Assembly: GCA_014654775.1 (NCBI GenBank)
Contig: JACVZW010000058.1
Location: 124,001-188,000, forward strand
Reading direction: 5' to 3'
DNA from: Paracoccaceae bacterium
Lineage (GTDB): Bacteria > Pseudomonadota > Alphaproteobacteria > Rhodobacterales > Rhodobacteraceae
DNA length: 64,000 bases
Under the pieces are notes generated by a model. It was given only the letters and a program-made list of their open reading frames with translations, was not told the DNA's origin and made no database searches. Shown one piece after another: positions 19,838-27,104 of this stretch; position 1 is the stretch's first letter, and each line of letters opens with the position of its first letter. The position numbers and the translations under genes are program-made.

Positions 19838-21103
19838 ATGGACGATCTGGCGCTGCTCGAAAACGGCAAGCTTTCGCACAACATCGCGCATTTTGCCCGC
19901 GCGCTGCGGCGGGCGGGGCTGCCGATCGGGCCGGGGCGGGTGATTGATGCGATTCGGGCGGTGGAGGCGGCAGGATTCACCGAGAAGGTGGATTTCTACT
20001 GGACGCTGCATGCCTGTTTCGTCAGCCGCCCGGAACAGCGCGCGGTCTATGATCAGGTCTTCCGATTGTATTGGCGCGATCCGCAATTCCTTGAGCACAT
20101 GATGACGCTGCTGCTGCCCGCCCTGCGCGGGGTGCAGGAGGATCGGCTGGCCGATGCGGCGGAAAAGCGGGCGGCCGAGGCGCTGTTGGATGGCAACGGG
20201 ATCGATCTGCCGGAACGTGAGAGCGAAGGGCAGGAGGACGAGGCGCAGATCGAGATCGATGCCTCTTCCACCATGTCGCATGAAGAGCGTCTGAAGACGC
20301 TGGACTTTGAACAGATGAGCATGGCCGAAGTGGCCGAGGCCAAGCGCATGCTGGCGCGGCTGGCATTGCCGGTGCGCCCGCTGGTCACGCGGCGAATGGT
20401 GGCCGATGTGGCGGGGCGGCGGATCGACGCGCGCCGCACGCTGCGCGCGGCCCTGCGGCAAGGCGGAGAGGTCACGCACCTGATGCGGCGCGCCCCGGCA
20501 GAGCGATGGCCGAACCTTGTGGTGCTGTGCGATATCTCCGGCTCCATGAGCCAGTATTCGCGGCTGGTGCTGCATTTCGTCCATGCGGTGGCCAACCGCA
20601 AGGGGCAGGGCTGGGCGCGCGTGCATGCCTTCACCTTCGGCACGCGGCTGACGAACATCACGCGGCATCTGAAGAACCGCGATGTCGATGCGGCGCTCAA
20701 GGCGGCGGGGGCGGAGGCACAGGACTGGTCTGGCGGCACGCGGATCGGCACCTGCCTGCGCGGTTTCAACCGCGACTGGTCGCGGCGGGTGCTGGGGCAG
20801 GGGGCGGTGGTGCTGTTGATCACCGACGGGTTGGACCGCGATGATACCGGCGCGCTGGCCACCGAGATGGAGCGGCTGCACCTATCCTGCCGTCGCCTTA
20901 TCTGGCTGAACCCGCTTTTGCGCTGGGACGGATTCGCGCCCCGGGCCACCGGCATCCGCGCGATGCTGCCGCATGTGGACAGTTTCCGTGCCGGCCATTC
21001 CATCGCGTCGCTGGAGGCCTTGGGACGCGCGATTTCGCAGGCGCAGGATACGGGCGAGAAGACGCGGTTGATGGCGCTGATGGGGCTGGACGCGCTAGTC
21101 TGA
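19838..21103 (+). CDS. VWA-domain protein, CoxE-like
   Basis: A 421-residue CoxE-type protein, partner of MoxR/CoxD ATPases in molybdo-enzyme maturation. The von Willebrand A domain occupies the C-terminal half with the MIDAS motif DISGSMS at about 232-238 and the later DGLDRDD. The N-terminal region is helical with an acidic linker (about 120-145). ATG at 19838 has TAAGG five bases upstream. It follows the ATPase by 130 nt. Confidence 0.87.
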   Translation: MDDLALLENGKLSHNIAHFARALRRAGLPIGPGRVIDAIRAVEAAGFTEKVDFYWTLHACFVSRPEQRAVYDQVFRLYWRDPQFLEHMMTLLLPALRGVQEDRLADAAEKRAAEALLDGNGIDLPERESEGQEDEAQIEIDASSTMSHEERLKTLDFEQMSMAEVAEAKRMLARLALPVRPLVTRRMVADVAGRRIDARRTLRAALRQGGEVTHLMRRAPAERWPNLVVLCDISGSMSQYSRLVLHFVHAVANRKGQGWARVHAFTFGTRLTNITRHLKNRDVDAALKAAGAEAQDWSGGTRIGTCLRGFNRDWSRRVLGQGAVVLLITDGLDRDDTGALATEMERLHLSCRRLIWLNPLLRWDGFAPRATGIRAMLPHVDSFRAGHSIASLEALGRAISQAQDTGEKTRLMALMGLDALV

Positions 21104-21161
21104 CGCAGCCTTTTCCGCAAAAGCTAAGCGGGCGGCTGCCGATGTCATCGCGAAACTGACC

Positions 21162-21180
21162 CGTGATATCGCATATCACG
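21162..21180. promoter_or_regulatory. Palindrome upstream of the OmpA-family gene
   Basis: CGTGATAT-CGC-ATATCACG is a perfect 8-bp inverted repeat with a 3-nt centre, 70 nt before the ATG of the OmpA-family gene. Size and symmetry suit a dimeric repressor or activator. No matching regulator is adjacent. Confidence 0.45.
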
Positions 21181-21249
21181 CTGGATGCTGCACATTGGGC
21201 GGCAAGGCGCGGTCCGGTCAGGCCGCGTGGCAAGGAAAGGATCTTTTGG

Positions 21250-23289
21250 ATGAGACGGTTTCTGATCTCGACCACGGCTTTGTCGGTGGCGCTGACGCAG
21301 GTGGCACCGATGCCCTTGATGGCGCAGACCTTGACGGAGGATGGCAGCGTGATCGCCGAGGACGGGCGGGTGCTGTGCGAGGGCTCGGCGGATGCGCCCT
21401 GCGACCTGAACGCCGTGCTGGAGCAGTTGGCCGCTGAAGCAGCGGCCGCAGAGGCGGCGGCGGCAGAGGCGGCGGCGGCAGAGGCCGAGGCGGCAGCGGC
21501 AGCAGCGGCACAGGCACAGGCGGAGGCCGAGGCGGCAGCGGCGGCACAGGCGCAGGCAGAGGCCGAGGCGGCAGCAGCGGCACAGGCGCAGGCGGAGGCC
21601 GAGGCGGCAGCGGCGGCACAGGCACAAGCGGAGGCCGAGGCGGCAGCAGCGGCACAGGCACAGGCAGAGGCCGAGGCGGCCGCAGCGGCGCAGGCGCAGG
21701 CGGAGGCCGATGCGGCAGCGGCGGCGGCGGCAGAGGCGGCGGAGGGGACCGAGGAGCAGAGCCTTGGCGAGGCCTTGGAAGATATCGTGACCGAGGAAGC
21801 CCCCCCCGAGGAAGCCCCTGCTGAGGTTCCGCCTGAAGCGCCTGCAGCCGAGACGGAAGAGGCCCCAGAAGAGGCTCCGGTCGCAGAGGAAGTGCCAGCA
21901 ACAGAGGCCGCCCCTGCCGAGACGGCGGCGGAAGAGACTGCCCCGGCAGAGGCCGTGACGGAAGGGGCGACCCCCGAAGCCACCCCCGAAGCCACCCCCG
22001 ACGTCAGCCCGGAAGCCGCGACCGAGGAAACGAACGCAGCCCCGGCAGAGGCCCCCACCGATGTGCCCGTTGTCGAGGCGGTTACGGACCCGGCGGTGCT
22101 GGTCGATCCGGCGGCCCCTGAGGCCCCGACGACCGAGGCGGTGGAGACGCTGAGCGAACTTCTGGCACAGCCTGAGGGGGTGGATGCGGCAGCCCTTGGC
22201 GCTGCGGCGACCCTTGCCCCGGTGGTGGTAACGGAAGGCCAGCCGGTGGAGATCGCTCCGTCCACGACGGCGACGGACGTGGTGGTGCAGGAGATCACCG
22301 AGGCGGCAACACGAACCTCGGCGCAGGATTTCACGGCACCTGCTTCGGCCTCGCTGGCGACGGCGGCGGCGGCGTCGAACGATGACGGCGGGCTGACCGA
22401 TCTGCAGAAATTTGGGCTGGTCGCGCTGGGTGCGCTGGCTGTGGGCGCGATCATCAACGCGAACCGCGATCAGGTCGTGTCGAATACCGGTGACCGCGTT
22501 GTCGTGCAGCGCGGTGATGGCAACTATTACATCTACAAGGATGACGACACGCTGTTGCGCCGCCCGGGCAGCACAGTGCGGACCGAAAGTTTCCGCGACG
22601 GATCGACCCGGACGATCGTAGAGCGCGCCGATGGCACGCAGGTGGTGACGATCCGCGACGCGACGGGCCGGGTGCTGCGCCGCGCGACCTATGATGGTCT
22701 GGGCCGCGAGATCGTGCTGATCGACGATCTGTATCCCGAAGAGCGGATCGATGTGACCCGCCTGCCCAAGCCGCGCGAGCGGATGATCAGCCTGTCCACC
22801 TCGGAGGAGGATGCGCTGCTGCGCGCCCGTCTGGCGGCGCTGGATGCCGAGGAACTGGGACGCAGCTTCAGTCTGCGCCAAGTGCGCGAGATCCCGCAGG
22901 TGCGGCGGCTGGCGGCGACGGTGGATGTGAACAACATAACTTTCGACACCGGATCGGCGGCGATCAAGGCAGCGCAGGCCGAATCGCTGGCGGCGCTGGG
23001 GCGGCTGATGACGTCGATGATCGAAGAGAACCCGAACGAGATCTTCCTGATCGAGGGGCATACCGATGCGGTGGGGTCTGCCTCGTTGAACCTGACGCTG
23101 TCGGATCGGCGGGCGGAGAGTGTCGCGTTGGCGCTGACCGAATACTTCGACGTCCCGCCTGAGAACATGGTGGTGCAGGGCTATGGCGAATCGGATCTGC
23201 GCGTGAACACGCAGGATGCCGAGCGGCAGAACCGCCGCGTGGCCGTGCGGATCATCACGCCGCTGCTGCGGCAGGCATCGCTGCAGTGA
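21250..23289 (+). CDS. OmpA-family outer-membrane protein with Ala-rich repeat and acidic stalk
   Basis: A 679-residue exported protein. A 26-residue signal peptide (MRRFLISTTALS...LMAQ) is followed at about 79-157 by five near-identical 12-residue units of type AEAAAAAQAQAE plus partial copies; the DNA unit is exactly 36 nt from 21526 to 21705. A Pro/Glu/Ala-rich acidic region (about 170-330) comes next, then a hydrophobic segment near residue 390 and a C-terminal OmpA peptidoglycan-binding domain (about 560-679; ITFDTGSAAI, EGHTDAVGSA, DRRAESV, NRRVAVRI). It probably spans the periplasm. ATG at 21250 has AAGGAAAGGA upstream. It interrupts the Cox-type maturation genes. Confidence 0.88.
   Translation: MRRFLISTTALSVALTQVAPMPLMAQTLTEDGSVIAEDGRVLCEGSADAPCDLNAVLEQLAAEAAAAEAAAAEAAAAEAEAAAAAAAQAQAEAEAAAAAQAQAEAEAAAAAQAQAEAEAAAAAQAQAEAEAAAAAQAQAEAEAAAAAQAQAEADAAAAAAAEAAEGTEEQSLGEALEDIVTEEAPPEEAPAEVPPEAPAAETEEAPEEAPVAEEVPATEAAPAETAAEETAPAEAVTEGATPEATPEATPDVSPEAATEETNAAPAEAPTDVPVVEAVTDPAVLVDPAAPEAPTTEAVETLSELLAQPEGVDAAALGAAATLAPVVVTEGQPVEIAPSTTATDVVVQEITEAATRTSAQDFTAPASASLATAAAASNDDGGLTDLQKFGLVALGALAVGAIINANRDQVVSNTGDRVVVQRGDGNYYIYKDDDTLLRRPGSTVRTESFRDGSTRTIVERADGTQVVTIRDATGRVLRRATYDGLGREIVLIDDLYPEERIDVTRLPKPRERMISLSTSEEDALLRARLAALDAEELGRSFSLRQVREIPQVRRLAATVDVNNITFDTGSAAIKAAQAESLAALGRLMTSMIEENPNEIFLIEGHTDAVGSASLNLTLSDRRAESVALALTEYFDVPPENMVVQGYGESDLRVNTQDAERQNRRVAVRIITPLLRQASLQ
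21526..21705 (+). repeat. Five 36-bp in-frame tandem repeats in the OmpA-family gene
   Basis: Units start at 21526, 21562, 21598, 21634 and 21670, each opening GCCGAGGCGGC and encoding a 12-residue Ala/Gln/Glu unit; partial units flank them (from 21484 and 21706). Units differ only at silent or Ala/Gln-neutral positions. Copy number is likely to vary between strains. Confidence 0.9.
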
Positions 23290-23332
23290 TTTGACTTAGG
23301 TCAAAGCCGGGGCCGGGCGGTCGGGGTAGAAG
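23290..23332 (+). promoter_or_regulatory. FNR/NNR-type box and -10 element of the candidate small-RNA promoter
   Basis: TTTGAC-TTAG-GTCAAA (23290-23305) matches the TTGAC-N4-GTCAA form of Crp/FNR-family sites. The hexamer TAGAAG at 23327-23332 lies exactly where a -10 should be if the box is centred at -41.5 (class II activation), giving a start at about 23339. The box begins directly after the stop codon of the OmpA-family gene. Confidence 0.55.
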
Positions 23333-23338
23333 AGGCTT

Positions 23339-23444
23339 ATCGGGTGGCCCAACTCCCTTGCACTGCCCGGTCGCGTGCCGCTTCCTCCCTGTTCGGCACT
23401 GCTTTTGCGCCGCGGGTTTCCCAACCCGCGGCGTTTTCTTTTCC
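23339..23444 (+). ncRNA. Candidate FNR-controlled small RNA with anti-Shine-Dalgarno loops
   Basis: A stretch of about 105 nt without coding character between the OmpA-family gene and the xdhC-like gene. It folds into three stem-loops: 23341-23369 (7-bp stem with two G-U pairs, loop containing AACUCCC), 23375-23399 (6-bp GUGCCG/CGGCAC stem with loop CUUCCUCCCUGUU), and a perfect 11-bp terminator stem 23408-23433 followed by UUUUCUUUU. Exposed CUCCC/CCUCCC loops are the hallmark of alphaproteobacterial sRNAs such as CcsR in Rhodobacter and NfeR1/alpha-r14 in rhizobia, which block ribosome binding sites. A long 5' leader of the downstream gene is the main alternative, but the terminator argues against it. 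Confidence 0.5.
23408..23444 (+). terminator. Strong intrinsic terminator
   Basis: An 11-bp perfect stem CGCCGCGGGTT/AACCCGCGGCG with a TCCC loop, followed by TTTTCTTTT. It ends the candidate small RNA and also isolates the OmpA-family gene from the xdhC-like gene. Confidence 0.85.
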
Positions 23445-23539
23445 GCGCTTTGCCAGCCTGATCTTCCACCATTTGGCAGTGGCGCGCCCCGGAAGGGCGG
23501 CGCATGATCGGCACGGAACCTCGTGGGGGATAGACCGGG

Positions 23540-24532
23540 ATGACGGAACGCGCGGCGCATGACAGCCTGCCCGAGATCGCGCTGGACTGGCACAGGGCCG
23601 GGCGCGGGGCGGCGCTGGCCACGGTGATGGAAACCTGGGGTTCGGCGCCGCGGCAGGCGGGCAGCCAATTGGCCATCTCGGGCGAGGGCGAAATCATGGG
23701 GTCGGTTTCGGGCGGTTGCGTCGAGGGCGCGGTGGTGACCGAGGCCTTGGCGGCGCTGCAGGATCGGCGGTCGCGGGTGCTGACCTTTGGCGTGAGTGAC
23801 GAGACGGCCTTTGCCGTGGGGCTGGCCTGTGGCGGCACGATCCGGGTTCTGGTGGAACCGGTGGGCGAGGGGGCGGAGGCGCTGCCCGAGGCGATGCTGG
23901 AGGGGCTTGTCGCAGCGCGGGCGGCGCGGCGGCCCGTGGCGATGGCGGTGACACCGGAAGGGTGGCAGCGGGCGCTGCTGGCCCCCGGGGCGGAGGCGAC
24001 GGTCGATGCGCGGTTCCGGTCGGACAAGTCGGGGATGGAAGAGGATGGGCGGTTCATCGCCGTGCATAACCCACCGTTGCGCCTGATCGTGGTGGGGGCG
24101 GTGCATATCGCGCAGCCGCTTTTGCAGATGGCGCGGCTCTGTGGCTATGACGGGACGCTGATCGACCCGCGGTCGGCCTTTGGTTCCGCGGCGCGGTTTC
24201 CGGGCGAGGTGATCGTCGAGGATTGGCCCGACGAGGCGTTGGAGGCGCTGGCCCCGGACGGGCGGACGGCCATCGTGACGCTGACCCATGATCCGAAGCT
24301 GGACGATCCGGCGATCCGGGTCGCGCTGCGGTCGGGGGGGTTCTACCTTGGCTGTCTGGGGTCCACGCGGACCCATGCCAAACGGGTGGAGCGGTTGCGG
24401 GCCGAAGGGTTCACGGACGGTGAGATCGCGCGGATCCACGCGCCGGTGGGGATGGATATCGGGGCCAAGACCCCGGCAGAGATCGCGGTATCGGTGATGG
24501 CCCAGATCACCGCCGTCCTGCGGAAGGGTTAG
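23540..24532 (+). CDS. XdhC/CoxI-family molybdenum-cofactor insertion protein
   Basis: A 330-residue XdhC-family protein, which binds sulfurated molybdenum cofactor and delivers it to xanthine- or CO-dehydrogenase-type enzymes. The N-terminal XdhC domain shows TWGSAPRQAG, SVSGGCVEGAV and the conserved Cys of GLACGG. The C-terminal Rossmann domain carries VVGAVHIAQPL, FGSAARFPG, TLTHDPKLDDPAI and the GSTRTHAKR / IHAPVGMDIGAKTPAEIAVS block. The start is the ATG at 23540. It joins the next gene with a 4-nt gap. Confidence 0.93.
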   Translation: MTERAAHDSLPEIALDWHRAGRGAALATVMETWGSAPRQAGSQLAISGEGEIMGSVSGGCVEGAVVTEALAALQDRRSRVLTFGVSDETAFAVGLACGGTIRVLVEPVGEGAEALPEAMLEGLVAARAARRPVAMAVTPEGWQRALLAPGAEATVDARFRSDKSGMEEDGRFIAVHNPPLRLIVVGAVHIAQPLLQMARLCGYDGTLIDPRSAFGSAARFPGEVIVEDWPDEALEALAPDGRTAIVTLTHDPKLDDPAIRVALRSGGFYLGCLGSTRTHAKRVERLRAEGFTDGEIARIHAPVGMDIGAKTPAEIAVSVMAQITAVLRKG

Positions 24533-24536
24533 GACG

Positions 24537-25538
24537 GTGTTCTTCGGTGAAGTCGCGCTGGAGGCGGCGGAGGGGGCGATCCTTGCCCATTCTGAAGCCG
24601 TGCCCGGCGGGCGGCTGCGCAAGGGGCTTGTGCTGGGCGGGGCCGAGATCGCGGCGCTTCGGGCGGCGGGGCTGACCCGCGTGACAGTGGCGCGGCTGGG
24701 CCCCGGTGATGTGGGCGAGGATCAGGCGGCAGCGCGGCTGGCGGCGGCGCTGGTGCCCGATCCCGTGGCGCAGGGGCTGCGGCCCGGCGAGGCCTTTACG
24801 GGGCGGGTGAACCTGAATGCGGTCGGGCCGGGGATCGTGGAACTGGACGCGGCGGCGATCCACCGGCTGAACCTTGTCCATCCCGCGATCACGCTGGCGA
24901 CGCTTGCGCCCCTGCAGCGGGTGGTGGCGGGCACGCTGGTGGGGACGGTGAAGATCATCGCCTACGGGGTGGAGGAGGCGGCGCTGGCGGCGGCCTGCGC
25001 GGCGGCGCGGGCGGCGATCCGGGTGCGCCCTGTGGCCCTGCGGTCGGCGGCTTTGGTGATGACCGATGCGCCGGGGTTGGAGGCGAAGATCGCGGCCAAG
25101 GGGCGGCGGTCGATAGAGGGGCGGCTGCGGGCGCTGGGCATGCGGCTGGCGGGGGTAGAAAGCGTGCCGCATGAGGCGGGCGCCTTGACGCAGGCGCTGG
25201 CCCGCGCACCGGGGGAGATGGTGCTGATCCTGACGGGAAGCGCCACCTCGGACCTTGAGGACACGGCCCCGGCGGCGCTGCGCGCGGCGGGGGGACGGGT
25301 GGCCCGCTTCGGGATGCCGGTCGATCCGGGGAACCTGCTGTTTCTGGGCGATTTGGGGGGGCGGCCGGTCATCGGCCTGCCGGGATGCGCGCGCAGCCCG
25401 GCGCTAAACGGCGCGGATTGGGTGCTGGAGCGGCTGGCCTGCGGGCTGGCGGTGGGCGATGCAGAGATCGCAGCGATGGGGGTGGGGGGGCTTTTGAAGG
25501 AGATTCCCTTGCGGCCCCAGTTACGGGAACCGGAATAG
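24537..25538 (+). CDS. Molybdopterin-binding (MoCF-domain) protein
   Basis: A 333-residue protein with a molybdopterin-binding MoeA/MogA-type domain in its C-terminal half (ILTGSATSDLEDTAPAAL, GMPVDPGNLLFLGDLGG, GLPGCARSP). Proteins of this layout sit next to XdhC-type genes and are thought to hand over cofactor precursors. The start is GTG at 24537, 4 nt after the XdhC stop; no in-frame ATG near the 5' end gives a better fit. No catalytic molybdo-enzyme subunits follow. Confidence 0.8.
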   Translation: MFFGEVALEAAEGAILAHSEAVPGGRLRKGLVLGGAEIAALRAAGLTRVTVARLGPGDVGEDQAAARLAAALVPDPVAQGLRPGEAFTGRVNLNAVGPGIVELDAAAIHRLNLVHPAITLATLAPLQRVVAGTLVGTVKIIAYGVEEAALAAACAAARAAIRVRPVALRSAALVMTDAPGLEAKIAAKGRRSIEGRLRALGMRLAGVESVPHEAGALTQALARAPGEMVLILTGSATSDLEDTAPAALRAAGGRVARFGMPVDPGNLLFLGDLGGRPVIGLPGCARSPALNGADWVLERLACGLAVGDAEIAAMGVGGLLKEIPLRPQLREPE

Positions 25539-25560
25539 ACGGTCTTTCGGGGTGCCGAAT

Positions 25561-25590
25561 GCAAAAGGCCGCTCCGGCGGGAGCGGCCCT
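25561..25590 (-). terminator. Intrinsic terminator of infC
   Basis: GGCCGCTCC-GGCG-GGAGCGGCC (25567-25588) is a perfect 9-bp stem; on the minus strand it is followed by TTTTGC. It lies 22 nt beyond the infC stop and may also end the plus-strand transcript. Confidence 0.8.
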
Positions 25591-25610
25591 GCGGTCAAGT
25601 CAGTCGCGCC

Positions 25611-26150
25611 TTACTTCGGCGCGATCATCATCACCATCTGGCGGCCTTCGAGGCGGGGCATGGATTCCACCTTGCCATTCTCGCCCACATCGGCGGCCAC
25701 GCGGTTGAGCAGGTCAAGGCCAAGTTCTTGGTGCGCCATCTCGCGGCCGCGGAAGCGGAGGGTGACCTTCACCTTGTCGCCCTCTTCGAGGAACTTCAGG
25801 ACCGAGCGCATCTTGACCTGATAATCATGGGTATCGGTCCCGGGGCGGAACTTGATTTCCTTGATCTCGATGATCTTCTGCTTTTTGCGCGCCTCGGCCT
25901 CGCGCTTCTGCTGTTCGTATTTGAACTTGCCGAAGTCCATGATCTTGCAGACCGGGGGTTCCGCATTCGGGCTGATCTCGACGAGGTCGAGGCCCGCCTC
26001 TTCGGCCAGCGCCATCGCGCGGGCGGGTGTCACGACCCCGATATTTTCCCCGTCGGCGCCGATCAGGCGGATCTCGGGGGAGCGGATGCGTTCGTTCACA
26101 CGGGGGCCCGTCTCGCGTTGCGGAGGGGCGTTGTGGGGTCTGCGGGCTAT
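25611..26150 (-). CDS. infC: Translation initiation factor IF-3 (ATA start codon)
   Basis: A 179-residue IF-3, which binds the 30S subunit and controls start-codon selection. The N-domain carries [22 protein letters not shown], and the helical linker and C-domain ([33 protein letters not shown]) are complete. The natural start is an ATA codon at 26148-26150: it opens [11 protein letters not shown] at the position where homologues begin and has an AGAAGGA Shine-Dalgarno 8 nt upstream. The only upstream in-frame ATG (26237) adds 29 residues unlike IF-3. Non-AUG infC starts, which IF-3 itself discriminates against, are known in other bacteria. Confidence 0.93.
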   Translation of the reverse strand: MARRPHNAPPQRETGPRVNERIRSPEIRLIGADGENIGVVTPARAMALAEEAGLDLVEISPNAEPPVCKIMDFGKFKYEQQKREAEARKKQKIIEIKEIKFRPGTDTHDYQVKMRSVLKFLEEGDKVKVTLRFRGREMAHQELGLDLLNRVAADVGENGKVESMPRLEGRQMVMMIAPK

Positions 26151-26385
26151 GGTGGTGGTCCTTCTGCGGTTTCCGTTCGGCGCGCGCAATCTAGTCGGCC
26201 ATGGGGGCGGTTTCAACGGGAATCGCTTGGTGCGCAAGGGGAAAGCGCGGCGAGGTGCAGGTCGTTCGCAGGGCGGAAAGCCGCCCGTGGAGCGGGGGGA
26301 TGTCGGTTCCGGGGTTCAATTCGGGGACAAGTCGGCCCATATGGGCGGCACAAACGGCGCGATCGCCGGAATCGGGAGAATTCGG
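26151..26385. other. Divergent intergenic region infC / Ala-rich gene
   Basis: No gene seen. It must hold the infC promoter and leader and the promoter of the Ala-rich gene. A short GGGCGG-AAAG-CCGCCC hairpin lies near 26270-26290. No clear sigma-70 pair stands out. Confidence 0.35.
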
Positions 26386-26937
26386 ATGAACAAGACCCTA
26401 CTCATCGTTCTGGCCGTGGCCCTGGCGGGGATTGGCTATTACCAGTTCAGCTATGTGCCTGCGCAGCGTGCGGCAGAGGAAGCAGCAGCGGCGGCGGCTG
26501 CGGCGGCAGCCGAGGCGGAGGCGGCGGCTGCGGCAGAGGCGGAAGCTGCGGCGGCGGCTGCGGCCGAAGCTGCGGCAGCGGCGGCGGCTGAGGCCGAAGC
26601 GGCCGCTGCTGCGGCGGCGGAACAGGCGGCGCAGGCCGTGGAGGACACGGCAGCAGCGGCGGGTGAGGCTGCCGGGGCAGCGGTTGACGCCACGACGGAA
26701 GCAGCGGGCGAAGCGGCGGCGGCCGTGGCCGATGCGGCGACCGATGTGCAGGCCGAGGCGGCAGCCGCGCTTGATCCCGCGAATTTCGATGCGGCGCGCA
26801 TCTCGGCGTTGATCGATGCGTCGCAGTTGGATGCCTTGAGCAAGACCACGCTGAAGGCGGCGGTCGAGGCGGCGGCGACGAACCCGGCGCTGATGCAGAC
26901 GGCGGTGGATCAGGTCCGTTCGGCGCTGGGGCTTTGA
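26386..26937 (+). CDS. N-terminally anchored Ala-rich helical protein
   Basis: A 183-residue protein: one N-terminal membrane helix (about 4-19, MNKTLLIVLAVALAGIGYYQ), then an almost uninterrupted Ala/Glu region (about 27-125) expected to form a long helix or coiled coil, and a short C-terminal module (about 130-183, FDAARISALIDASQLDALSK). I do not recognise a function. The composition echoes the OmpA-family protein 4 kb upstream, but the repeat unit differs. ATG at 26386 has GGGAGA upstream. A strong hairpin (26948-26971) follows the stop. Confidence 0.7.
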   Translation: MNKTLLIVLAVALAGIGYYQFSYVPAQRAAEEAAAAAAAAAAEAEAAAAAEAEAAAAAAAEAAAAAAAEAEAAAAAAAEQAAQAVEDTAAAAGEAAGAAVDATTEAAGEAAAAVADAATDVQAEAAAALDPANFDAARISALIDASQLDALSKTTLKAAVEAAATNPALMQTAVDQVRSALGL

Positions 26938-26947
26938 CCGGCGGACC

Positions 26948-26971
26948 CCGGGGGGAAGGACTTCCCCCCGG
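26948..26971 (+). terminator. Hairpin after the Ala-rich gene
   Basis: CCGGGGGGAAG-GA-CTTCCCCCCGG, an 11-bp perfect stem 11 nt beyond the stop, followed by ACCCCCCTTGG. It has no U-tract. The hairpin and following GGACCCC resemble the head of the dispersed repeat at 46655-46706. Confidence 0.5.
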
Positions 26972-27024
26972 ACCCCCCTTGGATCCAGATGCCGTTAGGT
27001 GCTGTCCGGCTTCGGCGTTTTATT

Positions 27025-27046
27025 GAGTATTTAAGCCAAGATGAAG
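27025..27046 (+). repeat. Dispersed tail repeat, copy D (GAGTATTT subtype)
   Basis: GAGTATTTAAGCCAAGATGA followed by AG; close to copies B (3565-3586) and F (19716-19737). It lies beside the fpr terminator, about 55 nt from the GC hairpin at 26948-26971. Confidence 0.5.
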
Positions 27047-27049
27047 CAA

Positions 27050-27081
27050 AAGGCCGCGCAGGAGGGTTCCGGCGCGGCCTT
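27050..27081 (-). terminator. Intrinsic terminator of the sulfur-assimilation operon
   Basis: AAGGCCGCGC / GCGCGGCCTT, a 10-bp perfect stem with a 12-nt loop. On the minus strand the stem continues into TTTTGC. It lies 23 nt beyond the stop of fpr, the last gene of the operon. Confidence 0.75.
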
Positions 27082-27104
27082 ATCTTATTGAACGGGTGAG
27101 GGCG

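Noticed and set aside
21484-21720. Regular repeats suggesting a CRISPR-like array
   Set aside because: Units are contiguous, in frame and coding, with no spacers; no cas genes are present.
21145-23061. 638-residue minus-strand ORF, Arg/Leu/Cys-rich
   Set aside because: It is the antisense shadow of the OmpA-family gene, kept open by the GC-rich Ala repeats; it has no signal, no domain and no ribosome site.
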